Origin: Stygibacter sp964604155
Lineage (GTDB): Bacteria > Cloacimonadota > Cloacimonadia > Cloacimonadales > TCS61
Direction: 5' to 3'
Assembly (NCBI GenBank): GCA_964604155.1
Contig: CAZRXY010000099.1
Location: 1-61,382 of the forward strand
Length of the DNA: 61,382 bases
Under the pieces are notes generated by a model, which was given only the letters and a program-made list of their open reading frames with translations, was not told the DNA's origin and did no database searches. Of this stretch, positions 43,342 through 53,220 are shown in pieces (positions within the stretch are counted from its first letter, which is position 1; each line of letters starts with the position of its first letter). The translations under genes and the position numbers were made by a program.

Positions 43342-44466
43342 TCACTGTTTAATATTTTCTGCCAGAATATCTAATCCTTTTTCTAATAGATCTCTATTTA
43401 GAGCATAGCTAATCCTGATCCAGTTCCTGCCTGATGTGCCAAAAGCACTCCCGGGAATAACTATTACCCCTTTCACTGCCAGCTCTGCCGCTAGTTCCGT
43501 GTCATCCCTGTCCACTTTGATAAACAGATAGGGCGCCGCATCCGGCTCCAAATAATGGCAATCCGGCAGGTTCACAGCAAAATACTCAGTGATATACTGA
43601 TAATTCGCTGTCAATTGGTCTTTGATCTCTTTGATTGCCGCCTGACCTGCGTCACTTAAAGCCAAAATCCCCACTCTCTGTGATAAATAGGGAGCACAGG
43701 TGCTCTGATACTGATGTGCTACATTGATGGGGTCTATGTAGTCCGTTATTTTGCTCGCTGCCCAGCCGATCCTCCAGCCCGTCATACAAAACGATTTGCT
43801 CAATCCGGATATCGAAATGGAATTTTCATACAGATCAATGATGCTGGGCTGTCGCTCTATGTAGGTCAGCTCACGATAGATCTCATCAGACATGATCACT
43901 ACGTTATGCTCACGGCAGATAGATACCATATAATTAAGCTCATCAATTGTGAGGCACTTGCTTAAGGGATTTGAAGGATTATTTATCACCACTATCCTGG
44001 TCCTGTCACTGAATTTGGCAGCAAAATCCAATTTATCAAGTACAAAATCTTTCTCTGAATCCAAACGATAATATACTGGAATACCCTCATTGATCCTTAT
44101 CGATGATTCGTAAGCTAAAAAAGTGGGATTGGCCAGCATTACCTCATCTCCAGGATTCACAAATGCCGTAAAACACGAATGTATTGCCTCCGCAGCTCCA
44201 CAGGTTACGCATACGCCTCCCGCCGATACACCATTTCCATAATAAGACGCCACCTTCGCTCGTAAACCGGCTAAACCAGCATTCTCTGTATATCGACAAT
44301 TCTCTTTGACCACTATCTCTGCCGCATATCTTCTCAAAAATTCCGGCGTGTCAAACTGGATTTCTCCCAACCCCAAATTAATTGCACTGCCCTGAGCCGC
44401 TTCAAAAATCTGACGGATTATTGATTTCTGTACAGACCTCATCCGCTCCGCTTTCACTAATCGCAT
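43342..44466 (-). CDS. PLP-dependent class I/II aminotransferase
   Basis: The 374-residue fold-type I aminotransferase has the PLP lysine in ISGLSKSFCMTGWRIGWA and a preceding NNPSNPLSK (usually NPxNPTG). MSDEIYREL carries the PLP-contacting Asp and Tyr, and WIRISYA carries the carboxylate-binding Arg. It resembles aspartate/aromatic aminotransferases, but the amino donor cannot be told. It could serve lysine synthesis with dapD or the aromatic pathway upstream, but neither is shown. A candidate promoter (TTGACT-N16-TTTTAT on the minus strand, 44560-44533) precedes it. Confidence 0.9.
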   Translation of the reverse strand: MRLVKAERMRSVQKSIIRQIFEAAQGSAINLGLGEIQFDTPEFLRRYAAEIVVKENCRYTENAGLAGLRAKVASYYGNGVSAGGVCVTCGAAEAIHSCFTAFVNPGDEVMLANPTFLAYESSIRINEGIPVYYRLDSEKDFVLDKLDFAAKFSDRTRIVVINNPSNPLSKCLTIDELNYMVSICREHNVVIMSDEIYRELTYIERQPSIIDLYENSISISGLSKSFCMTGWRIGWAASKITDYIDPINVAHQYQSTCAPYLSQRVGILALSDAGQAAIKEIKDQLTANYQYITEYFAVNLPDCHYLEPDAAPYLFIKVDRDDTELAAELAVKGVIVIPGSAFGTSGRNWIRISYALNRDLLEKGLDILAENIKQ

Positions 44467-44833
44467 CTAACCTCCATTATTATTTCTTTCTTTCCAGCAG
44501 TAATTTCTCTGCCTCCCCGATCTGTCAATACAATAAAACATGATCTCTGATTCCAGTCAAACTCACTTTGCCTCTACGATATTCCCAAATGACACCACCC
44601 CTTCTATTAGAACACCTCCTCCATGTTACAACAAAGAACGAATAGTGCATAGGATGGTAATAAGTGCCTTTTTAATAAATTTTAATGAAGAATAATATAA
44701 TGTGAATAAAATGATATACTGGTGGATGCGTAAAATCTGAGGAATTTTATTATTTTTTGCAGTCGCTTTTGCTGTATTCTGCGGCTTTTTTATGTTTTCG
44801 TGGAAGCCGGCAGAATGAGAGGAGGAAGAGAAA
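44467..44833. other. Non-coding gap with one terminator-like hairpin
   Basis: No convincing reading frame was found. Besides the aminotransferase promoter candidate, AGTCGC (44761-44766) can pair with GCGGCT (44781-44786, one G-T pair), followed by six T on the plus strand. No annotated plus-strand gene ends there. The stem is short. Confidence 0.4.
44533..44560 (-). promoter_or_regulatory. Candidate promoter for the aminotransferase gene
   Basis: TTGACT (44560-44555, minus strand), a 16-base spacer and TTTTAT (44538-44533) lie about 70 bases upstream of the ATG at 44466. Confidence 0.35.
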
Positions 44834-45637
44834 TCAGCGGATAAATGATTCCAGTTCTATGGATGTATTTGATTTATCATCGCGGTATTTAATGATAATG
44901 GGGCAATAAGCAGAGAATTGGCTATGATCTTTCAGGGTGCGTGAGCCGGAGATTACTAGGGCATAAGGCGGGATGGTGAGAGGCTGTCCGGGGGGGGTGG
45001 CAAGAAATTCTTTTTTTGTGGCGTCATATACAGGGGTGCCGGCGGTGATAATAACTCCGCTGGCGATGAGAGCATATTCTTTGATGATCACACCTTCGTA
45101 GATGCCGCAATTACCGCCGATGAACACGTTATCTTCGATAATCACGGGGTTTGCGCCCACAGGCTCGATCACGCCTCCTAATTGAGAGGCAGCAGAGAGA
45201 TGGACATTTTTCCCTACCTGGGCGCAGGTGCCTACGAGGGCATGGGAATCTATAAGAGAGCCTTCATCTACATAAGCCCCCACATTCACATACATAGGCG
45301 GCATCATAATCACAGAGTTGCCGATATGAGCACCGCGGCGGACGCTTGAGCCTCCGGGTACTATCCTGATATTATCTGCCAAAGAGAATTTACGTTCCGG
45401 GAAGGTGCTTTTATCGAGGAATGATTTGGTTTCGGAGATTTTGTATTCGATGATAGAGCCGAGTTTAAAACCGAGGAGAATGCCTTTTTTCACCCAGGCA
45501 TTAGTTATCCACTTGCCGTCTTTGGGGCTGGCTGCCCGGATATCGCCATTTTCCAGGGCTTCTAAGAAATCCGGAAAAATTGTTTCGAAGCTATCAAGGT
45601 TTCCCGTGCGATAGGCCTCTTCAATTATATTTTTCAC
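44834..45637 (-). CDS. dapD: 2,3,4,5-tetrahydropyridine-2,6-dicarboxylate N-succinyltransferase
   Basis: The 267-residue enzyme is a left-handed beta-helix acyltransferase of the succinylase branch of lysine/meso-diaminopimelate synthesis. Its hexapeptide repeats include VRRGAHIGNSVIMMPPMYVNVGAYV, GVIEPVGANPVIIEDNVFIGGNCGI and VIITAGTPVYD. The N-terminal helical domain has IRAASPKDGKWITNAWVKKGILL, as in DapD. Translation starts at GTG (45637), two bases after the uvrA stop, with AGGAG upstream. Confidence 0.93.
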   Translation of the reverse strand: MKNIIEEAYRTGNLDSFETIFPDFLEALENGDIRAASPKDGKWITNAWVKKGILLGFKLGSIIEYKISETKSFLDKSTFPERKFSLADNIRIVPGGSSVRRGAHIGNSVIMMPPMYVNVGAYVDEGSLIDSHALVGTCAQVGKNVHLSAASQLGGVIEPVGANPVIIEDNVFIGGNCGIYEGVIIKEYALIASGVIITAGTPVYDATKKEFLATPPGQPLTIPPYALVISGSRTLKDHSQFSAYCPIIIKYRDDKSNTSIELESFIR

Positions 45638-45639
45638 AA

Positions 45640-48504
45640 TTATACTCCTAAATCCTTTGAATTAGAGTTATGGTTTCTTTCCAGATGTTTTTTTAGAAAA
45701 ATTCCTGTAGAAGAGGCAGGATCTGCCATTATTTCTGCCGGTGAGCCTTGTGATATGATAAGTCCCCCGGCTTCGCCACCTTCGGGACCCAGATCAATAA
45801 TATAATCGGCACACTTAATCACATCCAGATTATGCTCAATCACGATGATAGTATTACCCATGGAGACCAGCCTATGCAGCACGTTGAGCAGTTTTTTTAT
45901 ATCATCAAAATGAAGTCCGGTAGTGGGTTCATCAAGAATATAGAGGGTACTGCCGGTGCTGGTTTTGCTTAATTCACGGGCGAGCTTTATTCTCTGAGCT
46001 TCGCCACCGGATAGAGTAGTGGAAGCCTGTCCGAGTTTTATATAATCCAGTCCCACATCCATAAGTGTCTGTAATTTGCGTGAGATAATGGGGATATTAT
46101 CGAAAATTTCCAGAGCCTGCTGAACGTCCAGATCGAGCACTTCGGAGATATTATATCCTTTAAATTTCACAGACAGAGTTTCCTTATTATATCTTTTGCC
46201 ATTGCACACTTCGCAGGTGACAAAGATATCGGGCAGGAAGTGCATTTCTATTTGTTTAAGACCTGCTCCCTGGCAGGCTTCGCATCTGCCGCCTTTTACA
46301 TTGAAGGAGAATCTTCCCGGTTTATAGCCGCGAACCTGGGCAGCAGGTAATTCGGCAAACAGTTTACGTATAGGATCAAAGAGTTTGATATAAGTTGCCG
46401 GATTTGAGCGTGGTGTTCTACCTATCGGCTGCTGGTCTATATTAATAATTTTATCAAAATTATCTACTCCGTAAATTGCGGAAAACTTACCTTGAGCTTT
46501 TTGGGCATGATGGAGGATATTTGCTGCCGCAGGATAAATGATCTGGTTCACCAGAGAGCTTTTTCCCGAGCCTGAGACGCCGGTGATGCAGGTGAAAAGC
46601 CCCACAGGGATATGAACATCAATATTTTTGAGATTATTTTGAGTGGCGCCGATGACGGATAGTTTTCTGTTATCAGGCATTAAAATTTTATCGGGCAGAG
46701 GTATTTGGAGTCGATTGGAAAGATATTTACCGGTGATAGATGTCGTAGATTTCATGATTTCTTTCACGGAGCCTTGAAAGACCACTTCACCGCCCAGTAC
46801 TCCGGCATGAGGACCAAAATCTATGATTTGATCTGCACTTCTAATGATATCTTCATCGTGTTCTACCACGATAACAGTATTACCGATATCTCTGAGGTGA
46901 AGCAGCATGTTTAGCAGTTTATGATTATCACGCTGGTGCAAGCCAATACTGGGTTCATCCAGAATATACATCACACCCACGAGGCTGCTGCCGATCTGAG
47001 AGGCGAGCCTGATCCTCTGGGATTCACCACCGGAGAGTGAAGGTGCTGCCCGATTGAGCGTGAGATAATGCAAGCCTACGTTTTCCAGGAAGCTCAGCCT
47101 GTTTTTTATTTCTTTGAGCAATTCAGCAGCAATCACTTTTTGATTACCTTTCAGAACGAGATCATCAAAGAACCGGTAACACTCTGAGATTGAAAGGCTG
47201 GTGATGTCATCAATATTTGCCTCGGCAATTTTTACGGCGAGACTCTCGGGTCTAAGTTTTTTACCGTGGCATACTTCGCAGGGTTTGTCTGAGATATACT
47301 GCATATAAAATTTTTTGGCGGCTTCGGAGGTAGTTTCATTGAATCTTCGTTTCAGAGTATTGACAATTCCTTCAAAAGAGACGTTAAATTCGCCGTTGCT
47401 GCCGGTAGTAGTATTCCATTTAACGAGAATTTTTTTCTTATCGGTACCATAGAGCAGGATTTTTTTTGTGGCATCAGATAAATCTTGCCAAGGGGTGCGT
47501 AAATCGAAATCAAATTTGTCTGCCAGAGCCTTCAGGATACGCAGTGTCCAACTGGATTTTTTTTTATTGAGAACTCCCCAGGGTTCGCACGCACCCTGCA
47601 TAATGGAGAGTTCAGGATGAGTGATAATTTTATTGGGGTCAAATTCTACGCGGCTGCCTAAGCCGTTGCAGGCGGGACACATACCCAGTGGGCTGTTAAA
47701 GGAGAAGTGCTGAGGAGAAAGGTCAGGATAGCCGATTCCACATTTGGCACAGGAATTAGATTCCGTGAGGAGCACTTCTTCTTTGCTGTCAAGGTAATCA
47801 ATTTTAACTGAGCCTCCCGTGAGTTTGAGGGCGGTTTCCACCGAGTCTGTAAGCCTTGATTTTATATCTGGCGTGAGCACTATTCTATCGACAACTACAT
47901 CAATGTTGTGCTTACTTTTTTTATCGAGGTGTATTTCCTGGGCAAGATCATGAATGATTCCATTTATTTTAATGCGAACGAAGCCATTATTGCGGGCTTC
48001 TTCGATTTCCTCTTTATGCTCACCTTTGCGATTTGCCACCAGAGGTGCTAATATCTGAATTTTTGTATCAGCGGGGTTATTAAGAACAGACTGGATGATC
48101 TGGTCAACTGTCTGCGAGCCCACCTTTTCACCGCATTGATAGCAGTATTGCACACCAATCCGAGCAAAGAGTACCCGCAGATAGTCATATATCTCTGTCA
48201 CAGTTCCCACAGTGGATCGCGGATTTTTACTGGCAGATTTTTGTTCAATAGAGATAGCGGGAGATAATCCTTCTATGTAATCGATTTTTGGTTTTTCCAT
48301 TTGCCCGAGGAATTGCCGGGCATAAGAGGAGAGAGATTCCACGTATCTTCTTTGTCCCTCGGCATAAAGGGTGTCAAAGGCAAGAGAGGATTTTCCCGAG
48401 CCAGACACGCCGGAAAATACGAGGAACTTGTTGCGGGGCAGCACCAGGTCTATATGCTTCAGATTATGCTCGTGAGCACCCTTGATAACAATATTTTTTA
48501 TCAT
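45640..48504 (-). CDS. uvrA: Excinuclease ABC subunit A
   Basis: The 954-residue protein is the DNA-damage-sensing ATPase of nucleotide excision repair. It has two ABC ATPase halves, with Walker A in SGVSGSGKSSLAFDTL and TGVSGSGKSSLVNQ. Each half has an LSGGE signature (SLSGGESQRIRLA and TLSGGEAQRIKLA). Zinc modules are formed by paired Cys motifs such as CAKCGIGYPDL and CEACQGAG/CEVCNGKRYN. Length and domain order are normal. It is followed two bases later by dapD. Confidence 0.96.
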   Translation of the reverse strand: MIKNIVIKGAHEHNLKHIDLVLPRNKFLVFSGVSGSGKSSLAFDTLYAEGQRRYVESLSSYARQFLGQMEKPKIDYIEGLSPAISIEQKSASKNPRSTVGTVTEIYDYLRVLFARIGVQYCYQCGEKVGSQTVDQIIQSVLNNPADTKIQILAPLVANRKGEHKEEIEEARNNGFVRIKINGIIHDLAQEIHLDKKSKHNIDVVVDRIVLTPDIKSRLTDSVETALKLTGGSVKIDYLDSKEEVLLTESNSCAKCGIGYPDLSPQHFSFNSPLGMCPACNGLGSRVEFDPNKIITHPELSIMQGACEPWGVLNKKKSSWTLRILKALADKFDFDLRTPWQDLSDATKKILLYGTDKKKILVKWNTTTGSNGEFNVSFEGIVNTLKRRFNETTSEAAKKFYMQYISDKPCEVCHGKKLRPESLAVKIAEANIDDITSLSISECYRFFDDLVLKGNQKVIAAELLKEIKNRLSFLENVGLHYLTLNRAAPSLSGGESQRIRLASQIGSSLVGVMYILDEPSIGLHQRDNHKLLNMLLHLRDIGNTVIVVEHDEDIIRSADQIIDFGPHAGVLGGEVVFQGSVKEIMKSTTSITGKYLSNRLQIPLPDKILMPDNRKLSVIGATQNNLKNIDVHIPVGLFTCITGVSGSGKSSLVNQIIYPAAANILHHAQKAQGKFSAIYGVDNFDKIINIDQQPIGRTPRSNPATYIKLFDPIRKLFAELPAAQVRGYKPGRFSFNVKGGRCEACQGAGLKQIEMHFLPDIFVTCEVCNGKRYNKETLSVKFKGYNISEVLDLDVQQALEIFDNIPIISRKLQTLMDVGLDYIKLGQASTTLSGGEAQRIKLARELSKTSTGSTLYILDEPTTGLHFDDIKKLLNVLHRLVSMGNTIIVIEHNLDVIKCADYIIDLGPEGGEAGGLIISQGSPAEIMADPASSTGIFLKKHLERNHNSNSKDLGV

Positions 48505-48563
48505 ATTTTATCCATACATCAGCCGCACAGGTATTTTTGCAGCTATCATTTATTAGTGTAAAA

Positions 48564-51161
48564 TTATTCGAGGAGAGATTGAAGATTTTGGATGAGCCTG
48601 TCAATCTCCTCCAGATCATGAGCTTCCGGTGCTGAGGCTGCAAGCCTATGCAGAAGATCAATGGTTTCGCTATATGTGCCGTAGTCATGGGCAATAGAAT
48701 ATAAGATAACGGGCAGGTCTTTATTGGTGCGATAGTAGAAGATCATATTTTCTAATCTTTTGTAAGCTTCTGAGATATACAGGTTTTTTTCATCATCGGG
48801 TGCAATTTCAGCAATATCGAGCAGATATACGCCTGCTTCCGAATAGAGCTGTGAAAGGGTTCTATAGAAACGGGTTCTTTCCTGAATAAATTCCAGAGCC
48901 CTTTCCATATAGTAGATGGCATTATCAGGCTCATCCTGCAATCTGTAATAGGTGGAAGCTCGCATAAATGCTGCTCCATAATTATTTAATAATCGCAGCA
49001 TATTATCGTCTTTGTAAACTGTATCATCAAAGATGCTGTCATACATGTAAACGCTGTCAATATTTGTTATCAGCCTGTCCATATCAAACTGGTCACGTCC
49101 GGAAGTGTGAACCAGTCTATCTACCATACCTTCATTGCGAAGATTATTACCGAAACCTGAGGTTTCCGATACGGTTACGGCGAAATAGATAGGTCTTTTG
49201 CCGTAATTATCTCTGATGATCTGGATAACGGCGAGGTCTTTTATATAAAGCACTTCGCCGGCTTTAAGAAGAATATCAAAATTTGGGGCGGCTTCATTCC
49301 CTCTTATCGGCACTCGCACATCTTCAGGCAGTCGCCTGGGATAAAGAGCTGAATTTGGATCATCCTGACTGCTATCGATGTGGGATTCGGGCAGATTAAA
49401 TTCTATACCTTCCTTATCCCGCAACTGTTTGATATACCAGGGCGTGTTCAGGAGGCTGAGATTTGCCACGCTCACGTCACGTCTGATACCCGTTAACGTG
49501 GAATCTTTGAACTGCATGGCATCCTTAATAATTTCTTTGGTCTTTTTTGTGGGTTCAATATCTTTTGCTTCCCAGACAAATTCAGTAGCATAGGGATCAT
49601 AAACAGCCTGAGCATACCAGACTGGGAAAGTATCATTATCACCATTAGTGAAGATAATGGCATTTTCTTCCAAGCTGTTCAGGATATTCTGGCCATAGCC
49701 CAGAGCAACCAGTTCTTTATGCCGGTCGTGATACCAGTACTGCGAATAAAGATTATAAGCAGGCAGCAGCAGCGCGATAATGAGCACAATATATCCGGCT
49801 ATTTTTGATTTTTGCCAAGCCTCTTTAATGAATCCCAGGCTGCCGATTGCCATCCAGATAGCCCAGAGATTATAGGCGGTAACAAAAAAATAATCGCGGT
49901 CTCTCACTTCCTGAAACTTCTGGTTCATTACAAATATCATCGCCAGTGAAGCCATGAGAAATAAAACCAGCAGGTAGCCAAAGGAGTGCTTGTTTTTTTT
50001 ATATTGATAGATCATGCCGTTAAGCCCTAGAATTGCGATAAGGGCATGAATAAAGGTCTGCACAATATTAACGGGTATTCTGAGGTGTCCAGCGATTGCT
50101 TCGGCATGAAAAAATTGCCAGCCAAAGTATCTTAAAAAACTATGATCTATCTGATGCCAGAAGCTGGCATTACGGGTAAAAAAAGAAGTAGTGCCATACT
50201 GCGTGCGGAGTACGTAGTTTTTAAATAATTCCCAGTTATGAGGATGACCCTCATTGATGAAGGGCCTATGCGAACTGCGGACAACCAGGAAAACATGAGT
50301 GCTCAAGGCAACGATTGTGAGAAATATGGCAAGATTCCAGGATTTGGCAGGGACTTTATCATGGAAGTGGTAAAATATAATACCCACTATACCCAGTGCG
50401 AAAGCCATTTTTGCCAGGTCCGGCACGTCTATCACGTCGCCAATCTGATTAAATATGAGGTAGATAATAAGCAAGCCACCGAGGTAGGCAGCGAGCGATG
50501 ACCAGAATTTATTTTTATTTTTAAAGGCTTCTCTGATATAAGGATAGGCTACAATAAAGAGTACTGCAGGAGCAATCTGGAGCACGGTTTGATGCACCCC
50601 AAAACCCAGAAAGAAGAGGTAAATGATAAGTATCAGGTAATTCTGATGCGAGAGGTTTTCAGATTTTTCCACATAGATAAGAGTCAGATATATAATAAGA
50701 TTGATAAAGAGTGCTAAACCGCCATAGACTTCTGCTTCTACGGCATTATGCCAGAAAGTGTATGAGAAGGCGGTGTACATGGCAGCTATGAATCCGGTAA
50801 GATAGGCAAAAGAAGCCTGCTTTTTATCGATCCACATCGAGATAAATTTTACAGTGATCAGATATGTGAGCATAACAGCGAAGGCACATAGTATGGCACT
50901 TAAGAAATTTACGATAAAGGTGTGAGTATAAGCCAGTCCTCCAATTGCCGTAGCGAAGCGTCCCAGAAGAATGTAGAAGGGGTTTCCGGGAGGGTGAGGA
51001 ATACCAAGGATGCTGCTGCAGGTGATATATTCACCACAATCCCAGAAAGAGATGCTGAGAGCCAGCGTGAGACGATAGATAACGAGGCTGATGAGGAATA
51101 CCGCTATGGCAATATTGCCATTAATTTTTTTATTAATTACATCCTGCGGCTTTATATTCAT
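48564..51161 (-). CDS. DUF2723 (GT117-like) multi-span membrane protein with a TPR-like tail
   Basis: The 865-residue protein starts with about eleven or more transmembrane helices. The first loop has the DUF2723 signature SFWDCGEYITCSSILGIPHPPGNPFY. The family is related to protein O-mannosyltransferases and is linked to glycosyl transfer, although its reaction is uncertain. After the membrane part, a soluble region contains a DNDTFPVWYAQ motif, and the last ~130 residues look like TPR-type helical repeats. Such genes are common in the Bacteroidota superphylum. It is monocistronic or at the head of uvrA-dapD, 59 bases before uvrA. Confidence 0.88.
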   Translation of the reverse strand: MNIKPQDVINKKINGNIAIAVFLISLVIYRLTLALSISFWDCGEYITCSSILGIPHPPGNPFYILLGRFATAIGGLAYTHTFIVNFLSAILCAFAVMLTYLITVKFISMWIDKKQASFAYLTGFIAAMYTAFSYTFWHNAVEAEVYGGLALFINLIIYLTLIYVEKSENLSHQNYLILIIYLFFLGFGVHQTVLQIAPAVLFIVAYPYIREAFKNKNKFWSSLAAYLGGLLIIYLIFNQIGDVIDVPDLAKMAFALGIVGIIFYHFHDKVPAKSWNLAIFLTIVALSTHVFLVVRSSHRPFINEGHPHNWELFKNYVLRTQYGTTSFFTRNASFWHQIDHSFLRYFGWQFFHAEAIAGHLRIPVNIVQTFIHALIAILGLNGMIYQYKKNKHSFGYLLVLFLMASLAMIFVMNQKFQEVRDRDYFFVTAYNLWAIWMAIGSLGFIKEAWQKSKIAGYIVLIIALLLPAYNLYSQYWYHDRHKELVALGYGQNILNSLEENAIIFTNGDNDTFPVWYAQAVYDPYATEFVWEAKDIEPTKKTKEIIKDAMQFKDSTLTGIRRDVSVANLSLLNTPWYIKQLRDKEGIEFNLPESHIDSSQDDPNSALYPRRLPEDVRVPIRGNEAAPNFDILLKAGEVLYIKDLAVIQIIRDNYGKRPIYFAVTVSETSGFGNNLRNEGMVDRLVHTSGRDQFDMDRLITNIDSVYMYDSIFDDTVYKDDNMLRLLNNYGAAFMRASTYYRLQDEPDNAIYYMERALEFIQERTRFYRTLSQLYSEAGVYLLDIAEIAPDDEKNLYISEAYKRLENMIFYYRTNKDLPVILYSIAHDYGTYSETIDLLHRLAASAPEAHDLEEIDRLIQNLQSLLE

Positions 51162-51411
51162 ATTAAACTCCTGGATATTTTCTTATAAACACCGAGTGAC
51201 CCAAAAAGCAGGTCTATACTGAGCCGGCTCAGACAAATATGCCGCCTTTGAGCAGCAGAATCACTCATACCGATTGAAGAAAATTTTTTCAGAGAAAATT
51301 CGTCAAGGGAAATTAAAGCCTGTTACAGTAACATTAGCCGAAAGTACCTGCCGTGCGATTATTGTGAAAGGCTTTGCCCACCCGCCAGGTCTTGGATGTA
51401 AAGAGAGCATT

Positions 51412-52626
51412 TTATGAGGCTTTGCGGTAAAGTGGTTTCCCTTCTCCTCTTACTACTTCAGGAGTGATAATTACTTCTTTGATGTCTTTTTTATCAGGCA
51501 GGTTGAACATAATATCAATCATGAACCTTTCCATAATGGAGCGAAGTCCGCGAGCTCCGGTGCCGTGATGGAGAGCTATTCGGGCGATTTCTCTTAAAGC
51601 TTCCTTCTTGAAAGTCAATTTCACGTTTTCCATTTCGAAAAGTTTCTGGAACTGCTTGCAGATAGCATTTTTAGGTGCAGTGAGTATTGTGATAAGAGCT
51701 TCTTCATCGAGCTCTTCCAGTGAGGTGTACACCGGCAATCTACCCACCAGCTCCGGGATTAATCCATACTTCACAAGATCATCAGGAATTGCTTGAGATA
51801 TCAGTTGATCAGCAGTTGGTGCTTTTTGCAAATCGACATCAAAACCGATGGTTTTTTTATTGGTTCTTCTTTTTACAATTTTATCGAGACCAAGGAAAGC
51901 ACCACCGGCAATGAAGAGGATATTTTTTGTATTAACTTCAATAAAATCCTGGTGTGGGTGTTTTCTACCGCCTTTGGGAGGGACATTAACCTGAGCACCC
52001 TCGAGAATTTTCAAAAGTGCCTGCTGCACTCCTTCGCCGGAGACGTCGCGAGTGATAGAGGGGTTTTCTGACTTACGGGCGATCTTGTCTATTTCGTCGA
52101 TATAGATAATGCCGTGTTCCGCTCGAGAGACGTCATAATCAGCATTCTGGAGCAGTCTCACAAGAATATTTTCCACGTCTTCGCCTACGTATCCCGCTTC
52201 TGTGAGTGTGGTGGCATCTGCAATGGCGAAAGGTACTTTTAGCATTCGGGCAAGAGTTTGAGCGATAAGAGTTTTTCCCGAGCCGGTAGGTCCCGTCATC
52301 AGGATATTACTTTTTTCTATATCAATTTCATCTTTAGGGGACTGTTTGAAAATGCGTTTATAGTGATTATAAACAGCTACTGCTATAAAGCGTTTGCCGT
52401 TATCCTGACTGATAACGTACTGGTCTAAAAAAGCTTTAATTTCAGCGGGAGTGGGAAGGATAAAATCTTCCAATTCCTCTCTGGCATTATCTTCATTGAG
52501 AATTTTATAGCACATCATTATGCAGTCATTACAGATATTACCTTCAAGTCCTCTGAGAAGATAGTCAACTTCCTCTGAGCTTCTGCCGCATATATTACAA
52601 TGTTGATCGCTAAATTTTTCTTTCAC
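51412..52626 (-). CDS. clpX: ATP-dependent Clp protease ATP-binding subunit
   Basis: The 404-residue AAA+ unfoldase starts at GTG (52626). The N-terminal zinc-binding domain has CNICGRSSEEV and ICNDCIMMC. Walker A is GPTGSGKTLIAQTLA and Walker B is IIYIDEIDKIA. The pore loop GYVG is present in EAGYVGEDVE. KKTIGFDVDL carries the IGF loop that docks on ClpP. It unfolds tagged proteins and feeds them to ClpP, encoded 12 bases upstream in the same operon. Confidence 0.96.
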   Translation of the reverse strand: MKEKFSDQHCNICGRSSEEVDYLLRGLEGNICNDCIMMCYKILNEDNAREELEDFILPTPAEIKAFLDQYVISQDNGKRFIAVAVYNHYKRIFKQSPKDEIDIEKSNILMTGPTGSGKTLIAQTLARMLKVPFAIADATTLTEAGYVGEDVENILVRLLQNADYDVSRAEHGIIYIDEIDKIARKSENPSITRDVSGEGVQQALLKILEGAQVNVPPKGGRKHPHQDFIEVNTKNILFIAGGAFLGLDKIVKRRTNKKTIGFDVDLQKAPTADQLISQAIPDDLVKYGLIPELVGRLPVYTSLEELDEEALITILTAPKNAICKQFQKLFEMENVKLTFKKEALREIARIALHHGTGARGLRSIMERFMIDIMFNLPDKKDIKEVIITPEVVRGEGKPLYRKAS

Positions 52627-52638
52627 GAGAAAAACTCC

Positions 52639-53220
52639 TTATTTTCTTGAGGTTATCACTTCGTCAATTAAACCATATTCTACAGCTTCTTCAGCACTCA
52701 TGAAGAAATTACGGTCTGTATCTTTAACAATCTTATCTATACTTTGTCCGGTGTGGTGTTGCAAGAGGGCATTGAGTTTTGCTTTCTGGCGGATAATTTC
52801 GTTTGCCTGGATTTCGATATCGGAGGCTTGCCCTTGAGCTCCTCCCCAGGGTTGGTGTATCATCAGGCGGCAATTGGGCAGGGCAAACCTTTTACCCGCC
52901 TTTCCGGCAGTGAGAAGGACAGCTCCCATACTGGCGGCTTGACCGAGGCAGATAGTATTCACGTCAGGACGGATATACTGCATAGTATCATATATAGCCA
53001 AGCCGGCAGTTACTATGCCACCCGGGCTGTTTATATACATATAGATATCTTTTTCGGGTTCTTCAGCTTCGAGATGAAGCAATTGTGCCACGACGAGATT
53101 TGAGATATTGTCATCAATAGCCGAGCCAATGAAAACAATCCTATCTTTGAGCAATCTCGAGAAAATATCAAAGGATCTTTCGCCTCTGCCGGTTTGTTCA
53201 ATTACGAATGGTACAAGCAT
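52639..53220 (-). CDS. clpP: ATP-dependent Clp protease proteolytic subunit
   Basis: The 193-residue peptidase has the catalytic Ser in GQAASMGAVLL, His in RLMIHQPWGGAQGQ and Asp in KDTDRNFFMSAEEA. Its length is normal for ClpP. It stands directly after tig and before clpX (tig-clpP-clpX), a widespread arrangement joining chaperone and protease. Confidence 0.96.
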   Translation of the reverse strand: MLVPFVIEQTGRGERSFDIFSRLLKDRIVFIGSAIDDNISNLVVAQLLHLEAEEPEKDIYMYINSPGGIVTAGLAIYDTMQYIRPDVNTICLGQAASMGAVLLTAGKAGKRFALPNCRLMIHQPWGGAQGQASDIEIQANEIIRQKAKLNALLQHHTGQSIDKIVKDTDRNFFMSAEEAVEYGLIDEVITSRK

